Shown here piece by piece: positions 1 through 8,197 of a stretch of 64,000 nucleotides of DNA. The stretch lies in NCBI RefSeq assembly GCF_014274685.1, contig NZ_CP060393.1, positions 3,593,501-3,657,500 of the forward strand. Direction: 5' to 3'. The first letter of the stretch is position 1, and every line of letters starts with the position of its first letter. The position numbers and the translations under genes were made by a program. This stretch comes from Edaphobacter sp. 4G125 (lineage in GTDB: Bacteria > Acidobacteriota > Terriglobia > Terriglobales > Acidobacteriaceae). The notes below the pieces were generated by a model. That model did not search any database. It worked only from the letters and a program-made list of their open reading frames with translations, and was not told where the DNA came from.

Positions 1-48
1 GAAGGAAGATTCGCCTTGTACGGATTTGTAAAGCTCGATCAGGTGCAT
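1..48 (-). CDS. queE: 7-carboxy-7-deazaguanine synthase QueE, N-terminal fragment (cut by window edge)
   Basis: Only the first 16 codons are inside the window. They read MHLIELYKSVQGESSF, which matches the start of the radical-SAM enzyme QueE (typical family pattern: hydrophobic strand, then SxQGEG/S). QueE converts 6-carboxy-tetrahydropterin, the product of QueD, to 7-carboxy-7-deazaguanine in queuosine/preQ0 synthesis. The gene starts 9 bases after the stop of queD on the same strand, which is the expected pathway order and supports the call despite the short length. The Cx3Cx2C cluster motif would lie outside the window. Confidence 0.75.
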   Translation of the reverse strand, partial: MHLIELYKSVQGESSF

Positions 49-57
49 TGGCTGAGG

Positions 58-435
58 CTACTCGTAATAGCGAGCGAAGCTGGTGTCCGTCTCGTAGAGC
101 GTGCAGTCCTTGATCTGTACCCGGCCCCCAGTCATCTCACGAAGCTGCTTTGCCGTCTCCTGATAAAAGTAGCGGGCCAGATTCTCTGCCGAAGGATTGA
201 TCGTCGTAAAGGGTTCAAGATCGTTGATCATCTGATGATCGAGATACTCCACCACCGGCCGCATCACCTGCTTCAGCAGCTTGAAATCGAGCAGAAGGCC
301 AGCCTCATCCAGATCTTCGCCGATCAGGGTCACGAAGACCTTGTAGTTATGGCCGTGCGGATTCTCACACTTGCCACGATAGTTGCGCAGGTAGTGGCCG
401 GAGGAAAATCCAGCTTCTACAGTGACTTCAAACAT
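58..435 (-). CDS. queD: 6-carboxy-5,6,7,8-tetrahydropterin synthase QueD
   Basis: A 125-aa protein of the 6-pyruvoyl-tetrahydropterin synthase fold and of normal QueD length. The zinc ligands are visible: His at 14 (SSGHYL) and the HGHNYK motif at 28-33. The Cys at 23 (GKCENPHGH) is the catalytic nucleophile position. The C-terminal CTLYET motif carries the pterin-binding Glu. It converts 7,8-dihydroneopterin triphosphate to 6-carboxy-tetrahydropterin in the cytoplasm, the first committed step to queuosine. The start has an AGGA ribosome site 7 bases upstream. It is followed by queE, so the pair is probably one operon. A eukaryote-type PTPS role is less likely because of the queE neighbour. 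Confidence 0.92.
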   Translation of the reverse strand: MFEVTVEAGFSSGHYLRNYRGKCENPHGHNYKVFVTLIGEDLDEAGLLLDFKLLKQVMRPVVEYLDHQMINDLEPFTTINPSAENLARYFYQETAKQLREMTGGRVQIKDCTLYETDTSFARYYE

Positions 436-533
436 GGTGGTTCCTAATACCTTTCAGCGGGCCGCGCAGGATAAAAGGGAGGAAAGTGGCGCAGCAGCCT
501 AGCCTTTTCCTATTGTACCGGTTCTCCGTCGGC

Positions 534-779
534 TTAGTGTTTGCGACGTTGCTGGCGTTCCTCTTCAACGCGGCGCTCCGCCTGCTCGAAGAGCGAAGAA
601 AGAATCCCCGCCAGTGCGACCACCAGAGCCACAACAAAGAGTGCTAGCCCTGTGGTTCGCCATAACGAAACGTCACCCGGTGAGCCTGGTTCATGCGCAA
701 TGTTGGTATAAGCCAGACCACAGGAAATCAGCGCAAGTACCGTAAGGGTTGCAGATAAAATGTAGAGGTTCCGTCCCAT
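534..779 (-). CDS. small two-helix inner-membrane protein, unknown function
   Basis: An 81-aa protein with two hydrophobic segments (about residues 5-24 and 44-66) and a highly charged C-terminal tail (EQAERRVEEERQQRRKH) predicted to be cytoplasmic. A GAAGAA sequence precedes the ATG. It lies 31 bases downstream of the dinG-like helicase stop on the same strand and about 100 bases before queD, so it may be co-transcribed with either. No family recognised. The hydrophobic profile and charged tail support a real gene; the function is unknown. Confidence 0.6.
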   Translation of the reverse strand: MGRNLYILSATLTVLALISCGLAYTNIAHEPGSPGDVSLWRTTGLALFVVALVVALAGILSSLFEQAERRVEEERQQRRKH

Positions 780-810
780 GGCTTCTTCTATTCTATGACC
801 TGCTCGAGGA

Positions 811-2826
811 TTATTTTATGGCTTCCCCGGGTCGCGAGAAGAAACGTTCAACTTCGCTGATCTCGTCGGTTCGCCGATACGCCGGAAGACTATCAAGAAA
901 GATACGCCCATAGCGTTGCCGATGGATTCGCGGGTCCAGCAACATCAATACTCCCCGGTCTTCCAGTGAGCGAATCAGGCGGCCAAATCCCTGTTTCAGC
1001 GCAATGACAGCGCTAGGAACCTGATAGTCGAAAAATGGCTTTCCGCCTGCCTCTTCAATAGCTCGCATCCTTGCCTCAACGACCGGATCAGTCGGCACAG
1101 CAAAAGGCAGTCTGTCGATAATGACGCAGCTCAATTGCTCACCCTGAACATCCACTCCCTGCCAGAAACTTGACGTGCCAAAGAGCACCGCGTTCGGTGT
1201 CTCGCGAAACTGCTGCAACAGCACATGGCGCGGCGCAGTACCGTGCAGCAGCAATTTGTAGGGAAGCTCGGCCATCATGCGCTCATGGATCGTCCGCATC
1301 TGGCTATAGCTGGTGAAAAGACAGAAGGCGCGCCCCTGTGTGATCTCAAGTACACGACGAATGCGCTCTGCGGCCCGATCCGTAAAGTCCGGCTCACGAG
1401 GATCAGGCATCGTGGGCGGCAGATATAGCAGTGCCTGCCGCTCATACTGAAAGTGCGACGGAACAATCAGTTCGCGCGCCGAGATTAGTCCGAGGCGTTT
1501 GCGAATATGCTCAAACCCGCCAGACACTGTCAGGGTTGCCGAGGTCAACACGACGCTCGCAAAGCTATCGAAGAGCGACGTCGAGAGCAACTCCGAAACA
1601 TCAATTGGCGTTGCCTGCAAGTGCGTATTGAAAGCCGTATGACTCAACCCACGAGCAGCAGCCCGTACCCCACTGGTCGATCTGCGCTCAATCCAGAAGA
1701 CAGTGTTCTGATCGGTAGACTCGAGGAGGAAATGCAGATGGGCGCGAATGTCCGCAGCACGCTTGCGCAATCCAGCGGACTCCTCCACGTTCTTTACTCG
1801 CTCCAGCTCGCCCTCGAGTCGGGTTAGCGCGTTCATCGTCGCGGTGTAGTAATCACCACTTTCTTCAAGGAACTCCGCGCGATGAAGAAACGGCATGCGA
1901 CCAGGACCATTTTTCTCGTCCGGCAATGCAGAGAAAAACATCCTCGAGCGATTCTGCAACGTTGAACAAGCATTTTCGATCGCTGAGGTCGAAGCTCCTT
2001 TTGAGCGCAACATAATCTCGACATCGCGCACCAGTTCGTCGACGCGTTGCGTGCTCAATCCAATGCCGAAGTAATTTGAGGCCACCTCTTCCAACTCGTG
2101 AGCCTCGTCAAAGATGACTGCTCCGGCCTCCGGCAGAATGCCTGCATCCGGAGCGTTCCCTGCCTGTTGTTTAATGCTGAGGTCCGCAAAGAAAAGGTGG
2201 TGATTCACAATCACAATGTCCGACTCGAGCGCCTTGCGCCGCATCGCCGTGATGAAGCATCGCTCCCAATCAGGACAGCTCTGTCCCAGGCAAACCTCAG
2301 TGCGAGCGTCGATCTTGTGCCACAGTGCAGAGGCCTCGGGGAGAGCATCAATCTCCGCACGGTCTCCTGTCTCTGTTGTCTTCTCCCATGCGGCGATGGC
2401 CTGGAATTGCGCAATCTCTTCCAGACCGTTGAGCAACGGGTTGTCACGAAGAGCGTAGAGCTTGTGGCGACAAAGGTAGTTCCCTCGGCCTTTCATGTAG
2501 CAGATCTTTAGCGGCCCAAGCAGAGACTCAAGAAACGGAACATCCTTGAAGAAGAGCTGCTCCTGCAGGTTCTTGGTTCCGGTCGAGATAATCACGCGCT
2601 GCTGACGTTCACGCGCCAGACGCAGCGCGGGCAGCAGATAGGCGAGCGTTTTGCCCGTTCCGGTTCCTGCTTCAACAATCAGATGGCGCTTGTCTTTGAA
2701 GGCCTTCTCGACCGCCTTTGCCATCTCGTACTGTCCGGGGCGGAACTCATACGACAAGGATGAGTGTGAAAGGATACCGCCTTGCGAGAAGAACTCATGC
2801 AACGATGGAAGATGCTCCCCGGGCAT
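811..2826 (-). CDS. dinG: ATP-dependent DNA helicase, DinG/XPD-type with iron-sulfur cluster
   Basis: With the start placed at MPGEHLPSLHEFF (671 aa), the protein has a Q-motif-like EFRPGQ at 27-32, Walker A EAGTGTGKT at 52-60, four candidate Fe-S cysteines (C119, C179, C184, C190), a DEAH box at 240-243 and a C-terminal QGFGRLIR arginine-finger motif. This is the superfamily 2 XPD/Rad3/DinG layout, a 5'-3' helicase that unwinds damaged DNA, R-loops or D-loops. An in-frame ATG 45 codons further upstream exists, but that extension (FFALSTSWPIPVL) looks unlike the family. The gene is divergent from der, with about 160 bases between them. No N-terminal exonuclease domain is present, so it is the YoaA/DinG short form. 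Confidence 0.9.
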   Translation of the reverse strand: MPGEHLPSLHEFFSQGGILSHSSLSYEFRPGQYEMAKAVEKAFKDKRHLIVEAGTGTGKTLAYLLPALRLARERQQRVIISTGTKNLQEQLFFKDVPFLESLLGPLKICYMKGRGNYLCRHKLYALRDNPLLNGLEEIAQFQAIAAWEKTTETGDRAEIDALPEASALWHKIDARTEVCLGQSCPDWERCFITAMRRKALESDIVIVNHHLFFADLSIKQQAGNAPDAGILPEAGAVIFDEAHELEEVASNYFGIGLSTQRVDELVRDVEIMLRSKGASTSAIENACSTLQNRSRMFFSALPDEKNGPGRMPFLHRAEFLEESGDYYTATMNALTRLEGELERVKNVEESAGLRKRAADIRAHLHFLLESTDQNTVFWIERRSTSGVRAAARGLSHTAFNTHLQATPIDVSELLSTSLFDSFASVVLTSATLTVSGGFEHIRKRLGLISARELIVPSHFQYERQALLYLPPTMPDPREPDFTDRAAERIRRVLEITQGRAFCLFTSYSQMRTIHERMMAELPYKLLLHGTAPRHVLLQQFRETPNAVLFGTSSFWQGVDVQGEQLSCVIIDRLPFAVPTDPVVEARMRAIEEAGGKPFFDYQVPSAVIALKQGFGRLIRSLEDRGVLMLLDPRIHRQRYGRIFLDSLPAYRRTDEISEVERFFSRPGEAIK

Positions 2827-2989
2827 AAGGGGAGGCGGAAGAACCGGAATGGGCCAGGATGTGGACAAGGCGAAGAAGCGGCAAAAGCTCCGCTGGTTTC
2901 TATAATAGACAGATTGCACATGCGCCGCGGTTAAGTGGCGATTTTCGAAGGACCTTGCCAAACCCGGCAGGGGGAAAGCTGGACATACG

Positions 2990-4789
2990 GTGGCAAAAGA
3001 TAATCAAAAACGGCTCGGGAAAAAACACCGTCATGCCAGCACACGGCCTAAGAAGGGCCGCGCTCCTAAGGCTTCCGCAACCACCGGCGCTGTGGCCCCG
3101 AAGACGCGCAAGCGAATCTCGAACAAACAGTCCGCAACGGAGAAACTGAGTCGGCTGCCGAAACAGTCTCCTGAACGAGAGAGTCGGGTCACGCTGCGTG
3201 TCGATCAAAAGCAGCGATCGAAAGATCTGCGGCCGGCAACCTCTCGTCCGGCCAGCGAGAATTCGTCGGAACTGCGCGACTGGCGCGAGGCTGAGCTACA
3301 AGCCACCCGGTACGACGCGACTGTCGATGGCTCGAAGCGCGAAGTGCTGGACGCGAAGCCTCCACTAATCGCGATCTGTGGCCGCCCAAATGTGGGTAAA
3401 TCAACACTGTTCAACCGGCTTACCGGATCGCGCCGCTCGATCGTCGGTGACGAGCCTGGTATCACACGCGACCGCATCTACGGCGAGATCGAATGGGCTG
3501 GACGCAATGTTCGCGTCGTTGATACCGGTGGCGTCATTCCGGATGACGAAGCATTAATCCCAAGCGAGATCTTTCGTCAGGCTCAAGTGGCGCTTGGAGA
3601 AGCCGACGCGATCGTGATGGTCGTCGATGGCAGAACAGAGCTTGCTGCACCTGATATTGAGCTTGCCCGCTTACTGTTGCGCGGTGGAAAACCAGTTTTC
3701 CTTGCCGTCAACAAGATGGACTCTGCCGATCTGCTGGCCGGGGCCGAGAACTTCCGTAGCCTCGGATTGCGCGACGTTCTTCCGATCTCAGCTGAACACG
3801 GCACCGGTATCGGCGACCTGCTGGACGAGGTCTTCGCTGCGTTGCCTCCCGAGACGGTCGATGAAGAGCCATCCGAGGTCATGCTGACAGCAGAAGACGA
3901 GATGGCCGAAGACGAAGATGGTCCTGTTCCCCCTCGCAAGCTGCGCACACACGGAGAGTACGAGCAGACCGAGACCAAGATCGCCATCATCGGTCGTCCA
4001 AACGTCGGCAAGTCGACGCTGTTGAATGCCCTGACTGGAACGAAACGCGCCATCGTCTCGCCGATTGCGGGAACCACGCGCGATGCAGTCGACGAGGTGG
4101 TCGAGCGCGGCGGCCACAGCTTCCGCTTCGTCGATACAGCTGGAATCCGCCGTAAGGGCAAGACGAAGTTGATGGCCGAGAAACTCTCGGTCGTGATGGC
4201 CCGTAAGCATCTTGAAGCAGCCGATGTATCGCTGTTGGTTGTCGATGCAATAGAAGGTGTCACCGCTCTGGATGCCAATATCGGCGGCTATGCGCACGAG
4301 AGCGGAAGAAGCGTAATTATCGTCGTCAACAAATGGGACGCAGTCACAACGCATCGCACCGATGGAAAACCACCAGCCGATAAGAAGGTCTATGAGCAGC
4401 AGGTCCGGGATGCGTTGAAGTATCTCGACTACGCTCCGCTGCTGTTTATCTCGGCTGCCGAGGGCATGGGCGTCGATCAGGTCTTCAAAAAGGTCGAGCT
4501 CGTCGCTCGGGAGCGGCGTAAGCGCATCTCAACGGGAAACATGAATCGCTTCCTGGAAAACATCGACTTCCAAAAGGCTTCACTGCCGATGTCGAAACGA
4601 ATCCGGGTCTACTATATGACGCAGGCTGCAGTTGCTCCGCCGACATTCGTCCTTTTCACAGACAAGGATGTGAAATTACATTTCAGCTTCGAGCGGTTTC
4701 TCGCAAACCAGATCCGCGAGAAGTTCGGGTTTATCGGCTCGCCCATCTGGTTCAAGATTAAGGCTCGGAATAAGAAGAAGGCGAATTGA
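2990..4789 (+). CDS. der: ribosome-assembly GTPase Der (EngA)
   Basis: A 599-aa protein with two tandem GTPase domains. The two G1 loops are identical, GRPNVGKST, at 131-139 and 335-343. Each is followed by DTxG (G3) and NKxD (G4: NKMD, NKWD). A KH-like domain occupies roughly the last 100 residues. Der binds the 50S subunit and is essential for its assembly. The start is a GTG, with GGGGGAAAG about 12 bases upstream. Unusual: about 125 residues of Lys/Arg/Ser-rich, probably disordered sequence precede the first G domain, whereas family members are usually 430-490 aa and begin almost at G1. An internal start cannot be excluded, but no internal Met lies just before the G domain in this frame. 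Confidence 0.95.
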   Translation: MAKDNQKRLGKKHRHASTRPKKGRAPKASATTGAVAPKTRKRISNKQSATEKLSRLPKQSPERESRVTLRVDQKQRSKDLRPATSRPASENSSELRDWREAELQATRYDATVDGSKREVLDAKPPLIAICGRPNVGKSTLFNRLTGSRRSIVGDEPGITRDRIYGEIEWAGRNVRVVDTGGVIPDDEALIPSEIFRQAQVALGEADAIVMVVDGRTELAAPDIELARLLLRGGKPVFLAVNKMDSADLLAGAENFRSLGLRDVLPISAEHGTGIGDLLDEVFAALPPETVDEEPSEVMLTAEDEMAEDEDGPVPPRKLRTHGEYEQTETKIAIIGRPNVGKSTLLNALTGTKRAIVSPIAGTTRDAVDEVVERGGHSFRFVDTAGIRRKGKTKLMAEKLSVVMARKHLEAADVSLLVVDAIEGVTALDANIGGYAHESGRSVIIVVNKWDAVTTHRTDGKPPADKKVYEQQVRDALKYLDYAPLLFISAAEGMGVDQVFKKVELVARERRKRISTGNMNRFLENIDFQKASLPMSKRIRVYYMTQAAVAPPTFVLFTDKDVKLHFSFERFLANQIREKFGFIGSPIWFKIKARNKKKAN

Positions 4790-4790
4790 A

Positions 4791-4830
4791 CGGTTTGTGG
4801 CCACCGTTGAGACACGGTGGCCACAACCGG
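4791..4830. terminator. large stem-loop between convergent der and satP
   Basis: GTGGCCACCGT and ACGGTGGCCAC form an 11-bp perfect stem around the loop TGAGAC, extended by CGGTT/AACCG with one bulge. It lies one base after the der stop and one base before the satP stop. There is no U-tract on either side, so it is a candidate bidirectional terminator or transcript-end stabiliser rather than a textbook intrinsic terminator. Confidence 0.6.
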
Positions 4831-4831
4831 A

Positions 4832-5437
4832 CTAGCGCAGTATGGGCTTTCCAAGCGAGATGACTACTCGTCCTGAATGCGCGTTGAGAACCTCGATGAA
4901 GGCGACAACCAGCGCGTCAATACCGGTCAGTAATCCCAGATAACCTCCCAGGACGCCACCTCGTAGACTGCCGAGCGATCCTCCAAAATCTCCCCAGGCA
5001 AGCACGAAAAAGGTGATCCAGAGCAGAAGGAAGATGCTCCAGACGGCAAGGCTAGAGCGAAAGGTCACGAACCACATCAACAGCGTAAAAACTCCCCAGA
5101 TCAACAGCACTGTGGCAATAGCTTCTGCAGGTGGCGCCTTCAACCAACCCGCTCCAACGGTCCATTGCAGAAAAGCAAACCACCACCAGAAAAGTCCGTA
5201 GGAAGTAAAGGCAACCATCCCAAAGGTGTTGCCGGTACGGAATTCCAGAATTCCCGCAATGATTTGCGCTACGCCGCCATACGCAAAGGCCAGGGGAACA
5301 ACCACCGGAATTGCCTCATGTGGCAAGAGACCTGCGTTGATGCAGCTAAGAACAATCGTAGTAAGGCCGAAGCCAGCCAGACCGAGAGGTCCAGGATTTG
5401 CCTTCGGAAAGGAAGCTACTGAATCTTTTTCCATCAT
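4832..5437 (-). CDS. satP: acetate/succinate uptake channel, GPR1/FUN34/YaaH (SatP) family
   Basis: A 201-aa integral membrane protein with about six hydrophobic segments. The family signature NPGPLGLAGFGLTT is near the N-terminus, and FGMVAFTSYGLFWW matches the conserved second motif. Family members are hexameric channels for acetate and succinate, coupled to protons. The chosen ATG (ATGATGGAA) has GGAG about 10 bases upstream; an earlier in-frame start 7 codons upstream lacks one. An acetyl-CoA synthetase gene lies about 8 kb away on the same strand, consistent with acetate use, though the two are not an operon. Confidence 0.9.
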   Translation of the reverse strand: MMEKDSVASFPKANPGPLGLAGFGLTTIVLSCINAGLLPHEAIPVVVPLAFAYGGVAQIIAGILEFRTGNTFGMVAFTSYGLFWWWFAFLQWTVGAGWLKAPPAEAIATVLLIWGVFTLLMWFVTFRSSLAVWSIFLLLWITFFVLAWGDFGGSLGSLRGGVLGGYLGLLTGIDALVVAFIEVLNAHSGRVVISLGKPILR

Positions 5438-5577
5438 GCCTGCTTTTCTCCGGGACACACGAAGACCCCGGTTCTCGGAAGTTTATGGAACGTTTGTAAA
5501 AGAGCTTCCATAGTAGCTGAGCCGATGTTGAATTGGCGCTCTTTGCGCGTTCTCCGCGAGGGATGGAACCTATCGAG

Positions 5578-6984
5578 TTATTCAACCATCATTTTGATGG
5601 CCGATTGAAGCCATTGCTGCCATGCTTCAAGGGCGCGTTCGCACTGAATCCGATGGCGTTCCTTCTTATCGCGAATCTTCTTGCGTAGCTCCTCTTCGAG
5701 GGGAAGCAGCAGATCGAAGGTGATATTCGCGGGTTGGAAGCTCTTTGCTTCGCTATGGGTGATGTAGTGGATCAACGAACCGTGTGCAGTGAGGCGTGGC
5801 GGAGGCACCGGTGTCAGCCCTTGTGCCAGGGCAGCGGCAAAGCGTCCGGCAAGAAGTCCGCCAGCGATGGATTCGGTATAACCCTCAACTCCGCTGAGCT
5901 GGCCTGCGATGAGGATGTCAGGGCGCGAGCGAAGCTGGAGCGTCTCCGTAAGAACCGATGGCGAGTTGATGTAGGTATTGCGATGAATCTGGCCGTAGCG
6001 GAGGAATTTCGCATTCCCCAGCCCGGGGATCAAGCGCAGCACACGGGCCTGCTCTCCGTATTTGAGGTGATTCTGAAAGCCAACGAGATTGTAGGAATCG
6101 GCGCGGAGATTTTCCTGACGAAGCTGGACGACAGCATAGGGCCATCTGCCGGTGCGTGGATTGGTAAGGCCCGCGGGCTTCATGGGGCCAAAACGAAGTG
6201 TGTCGTGACCGCGACGGGCGATCTCTTCGATGGGGAGGCAGCCCTCGAAGTATTTGGGAGTCGCTAATTGCTGATTGTTCGTTGGAGAAGCCGATCCCTC
6301 CGTCTCACTGTGTGATGTAGGGATTTGTTCCCATTCCTTAGCAGGGACGGTTTCGGCGGTGGAAAGGGCCTGGATAAAGCGCTCGTACTCCTCTTTCGTG
6401 AAGGGGCAGTTGATGTAGTCGGCAGTACCTTTGTCCCAGCGGGCAGCGAAGTAGACCTTCTCCATGTCGATGGTGCTGGCATCGACGATGGGAGAGATGG
6501 AGTCGTAGAAGGCCAGGTGCTGCGATCCTGTGAGGCGTTGCAGCTCATTCACCAGCGCGGGTGACGTAAGCGGACCAGTGGCGAGGACAGTGACGACGTC
6601 GAGATCTTCGGGAAGAGACGTCATCTCTTCGCGGACGACCGTGATGCGGGGATTCTGCTCGATGAGTTGCTGGACTCGGTTTGAGAACTCAGTGCGGTCG
6701 ACGGCGAGGGCATGACCGGCCGGGACGGAGGAGGCATCCGCAGCCTGGAGCAGAAAAGAGTTGGCCCGGCGCATCTCCTGCTTGAGGAGCCAGGGAGCGG
6801 AGTTCTCGCTCTCGGACTTGAGCGAGTTGGAGCAGACCAGTTCGGCGAAGTCGGAGGTCTGGTGCGCCTCGGTGGAGCGATGCGGGCGCATCTCGTAGAG
6901 AGTGACTTCACAACCGAGCGAAGCAGCCTGAAGAGCCGCTTCAGGGCCAGCTAATCCGCCGCCTATAATTTTGACTCTTTTCAT
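5578..6984 (-). CDS. trmFO: methylenetetrahydrofolate-tRNA-(uracil-5-)-methyltransferase TrmFO
   Basis: A folate- and FAD-dependent enzyme that makes m5U54 (ribothymidine) in the tRNA T-loop. The N-terminus carries the FAD dinucleotide fold IIGGGLAGPEAA at residues 6-17, followed by the family-typical LYEMRP and CSNSLKS segments (the latter with the conserved Cys). YINCPFTKEEY and the C-terminal GVEGYTES are also TrmFO hallmarks. From MKRVKI the length is 468 aa, usual for the family. An ATG two codons earlier (MFMKRV, 6990) is equally possible, with GGA about 6 bases ahead. Its first 12 codons are duplicated just upstream (see the repeat at 6943-7040). Confidence 0.93.
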   Translation of the reverse strand: MKRVKIIGGGLAGPEAALQAASLGCEVTLYEMRPHRSTEAHQTSDFAELVCSNSLKSESENSAPWLLKQEMRRANSFLLQAADASSVPAGHALAVDRTEFSNRVQQLIEQNPRITVVREEMTSLPEDLDVVTVLATGPLTSPALVNELQRLTGSQHLAFYDSISPIVDASTIDMEKVYFAARWDKGTADYINCPFTKEEYERFIQALSTAETVPAKEWEQIPTSHSETEGSASPTNNQQLATPKYFEGCLPIEEIARRGHDTLRFGPMKPAGLTNPRTGRWPYAVVQLRQENLRADSYNLVGFQNHLKYGEQARVLRLIPGLGNAKFLRYGQIHRNTYINSPSVLTETLQLRSRPDILIAGQLSGVEGYTESIAGGLLAGRFAAALAQGLTPVPPPRLTAHGSLIHYITHSEAKSFQPANITFDLLLPLEEELRKKIRDKKERHRIQCERALEAWQQWLQSAIKMMVE

Positions 6985-7040
6985 AAACATGAATTCCAGA
7001 TACGGCAAGGGCCAGCTAATCCGCCGCCTATAACTTTGAC
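6943..7040. repeat. 65-bp-period tandem duplication of the trmFO 5' end
   Basis: The 33 bases at 6943-6975 recur at 7008-7040 with a single difference (T6969 versus C7034). The inner copy encodes the start of TrmFO (VKIIGGGLAGPE). The outer copy, read on the minus strand in its own frame, would encode KVKVIGGGLAGP and then diverge (CRIW). The copies flank the trmFO start codon, so this is a partial duplication of the gene's start rather than an operator. Confidence 0.85.
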
Positions 7041-7496
7041 CTTCCTTGCCAATTGCATTCCGCCCCCCTCTATCTTTTGGTGCAAAGTATTCCATCCAAA
7101 TGGGTTATCCCTGGACTATAACGGCAAAGTATTGATTCCAATGGGCTTGATCTTCAAAGTATTCCACGCAAACGACTTAGCTGTTTCGAACGACACAGCA
7201 CGGCTGCCTGGATGTCGATATGCCCCTTCTTTCTATCATAAAAGGCGCGTCAAGGGTTTCGACCGGCCAAGAACCTACCTCGACGGCCAAAGTCGCAGAT
7301 TTAATTGGGGATACTTTCGGCATGGTTAAAGCCAAGCCCTTAAACAAAAACGGTTCGCGCATCGCGCGAATGAACCCATCTTAGCGACGATGAGGCCGTC
7401 GCGAAGATGGGGCACCCGATTTATGGTTGGATTATCAGTTGCGTAACACCCGACGAGTGAGAGAATTGTAGGATTTTGAGCTGCGGAGGAGGGTGA
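7041..7496. other. intergenic stretch with three degenerate CAAAGTATT repeats
   Basis: No convincing gene is present; the open frames lack ribosome sites and recognisable protein features. Three imperfect copies of a roughly 22-base unit, consensus CAAAGTATTnnAtnCaAa, begin at 7083, 7125 and 7155; the first two continue into TGGG. The promoter of trmFO (leftward) and that of the DUF4232 gene (rightward) should both lie here, but no clear -35/-10 pair was identified. Confidence 0.5.
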
Positions 7497-8030
7497 ATGC
7501 GCGGATGGTGGCTGGCGATTGGAGCGGTCGTACTGGTGGGATCAGTAGCCGGTGCGCAGGTACCCGGAAAGAGCTATCCGACGTGTAAGTCCGGTCAGTT
7601 GTCACTAGCAATCGATGACGAGAACGGAAATTTTGATGGAATGTCGCACTCAGGAACACTGCTGGTATTGCGCAACCTTGGACCAGAGACGTGCAGCGTG
7701 CCAGCAAAGCCGAAGGTGGAGTTCGAGGATGGCAGACAGAAATCTCTAGGAGTGACGGCGCAGACTCCGGCAGGAATGCACCCTGGCCCCGTGATGCTAC
7801 CGGTTGCGATTCCGGTAGGAGCAGAAGTGACGAGCGAGCTGCGGTGGGTTTCAGGAGATGTGTATGACGGGCACAACTGTGTCTCGTCTGCTTTCCTCGC
7901 GGTGACTGTAGGAACCGATGTGTTGCGAGTGAAGGTATTAGGAACACTCTGTGGACCTGTGGGCAAACCACCAAGCTTTACGATGACGCTGTTGAAGCGA
8001 GATCCCGTATTGGCGATGTTGCGGCGATAG
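7497..8030 (+). CDS. secreted DUF4232-like protein
   Basis: A 177-aa protein with a cleavable signal peptide (MRGWWLAIGAVVLVGSVAGAQ, cut near residue 20). The mature part shows the DUF4232 pattern: an early Cys (PTCKSGQLSL), a strand ending in LVLRNLGPETC, then a P-V-E-F-DGR segment, and two later cysteines (HNC, TLC) that could form disulfides. A strong GGAGGAGGG ribosome site ends 3 bases before the ATG. Probably a periplasmic or secreted beta-sandwich of unknown role. Confidence 0.7.
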   Translation: MRGWWLAIGAVVLVGSVAGAQVPGKSYPTCKSGQLSLAIDDENGNFDGMSHSGTLLVLRNLGPETCSVPAKPKVEFEDGRQKSLGVTAQTPAGMHPGPVMLPVAIPVGAEVTSELRWVSGDVYDGHNCVSSAFLAVTVGTDVLRVKVLGTLCGPVGKPPSFTMTLLKRDPVLAMLRR

Positions 8031-8197
8031 AGAACGCGCAGAAAATACCCATAGCCCTGCAAACAATTGCATGTCCTTTGTTTCGTTGCACTTGCCTGCT
8101 CGATACGAATAAGACTATTGTGCTTGTGGGCCCCTTCCTCCCCAAAAACTCTGGTTCAGATAACTAACTAGTCGTTCAAAAAATTGAGGAGACTTTT

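Noticed and set aside
428..637. 69-codon minus-strand frame between queD and the small membrane protein
   Set aside because: It overlaps the 81-aa membrane-protein gene in another frame and has an Arg/Ser-rich, shadow-like composition.
3583..4278. Open frame on the minus strand inside der
   Set aside because: It is Ser/Arg-rich and antisense to two conserved GTPase domains, a typical GC-rich shadow.
7036..7329. 97-codon plus-strand frame upstream of the DUF4232 gene
   Set aside because: It runs through the degenerate CAAAGTATT repeats, has no ribosome site and no protein-like features.
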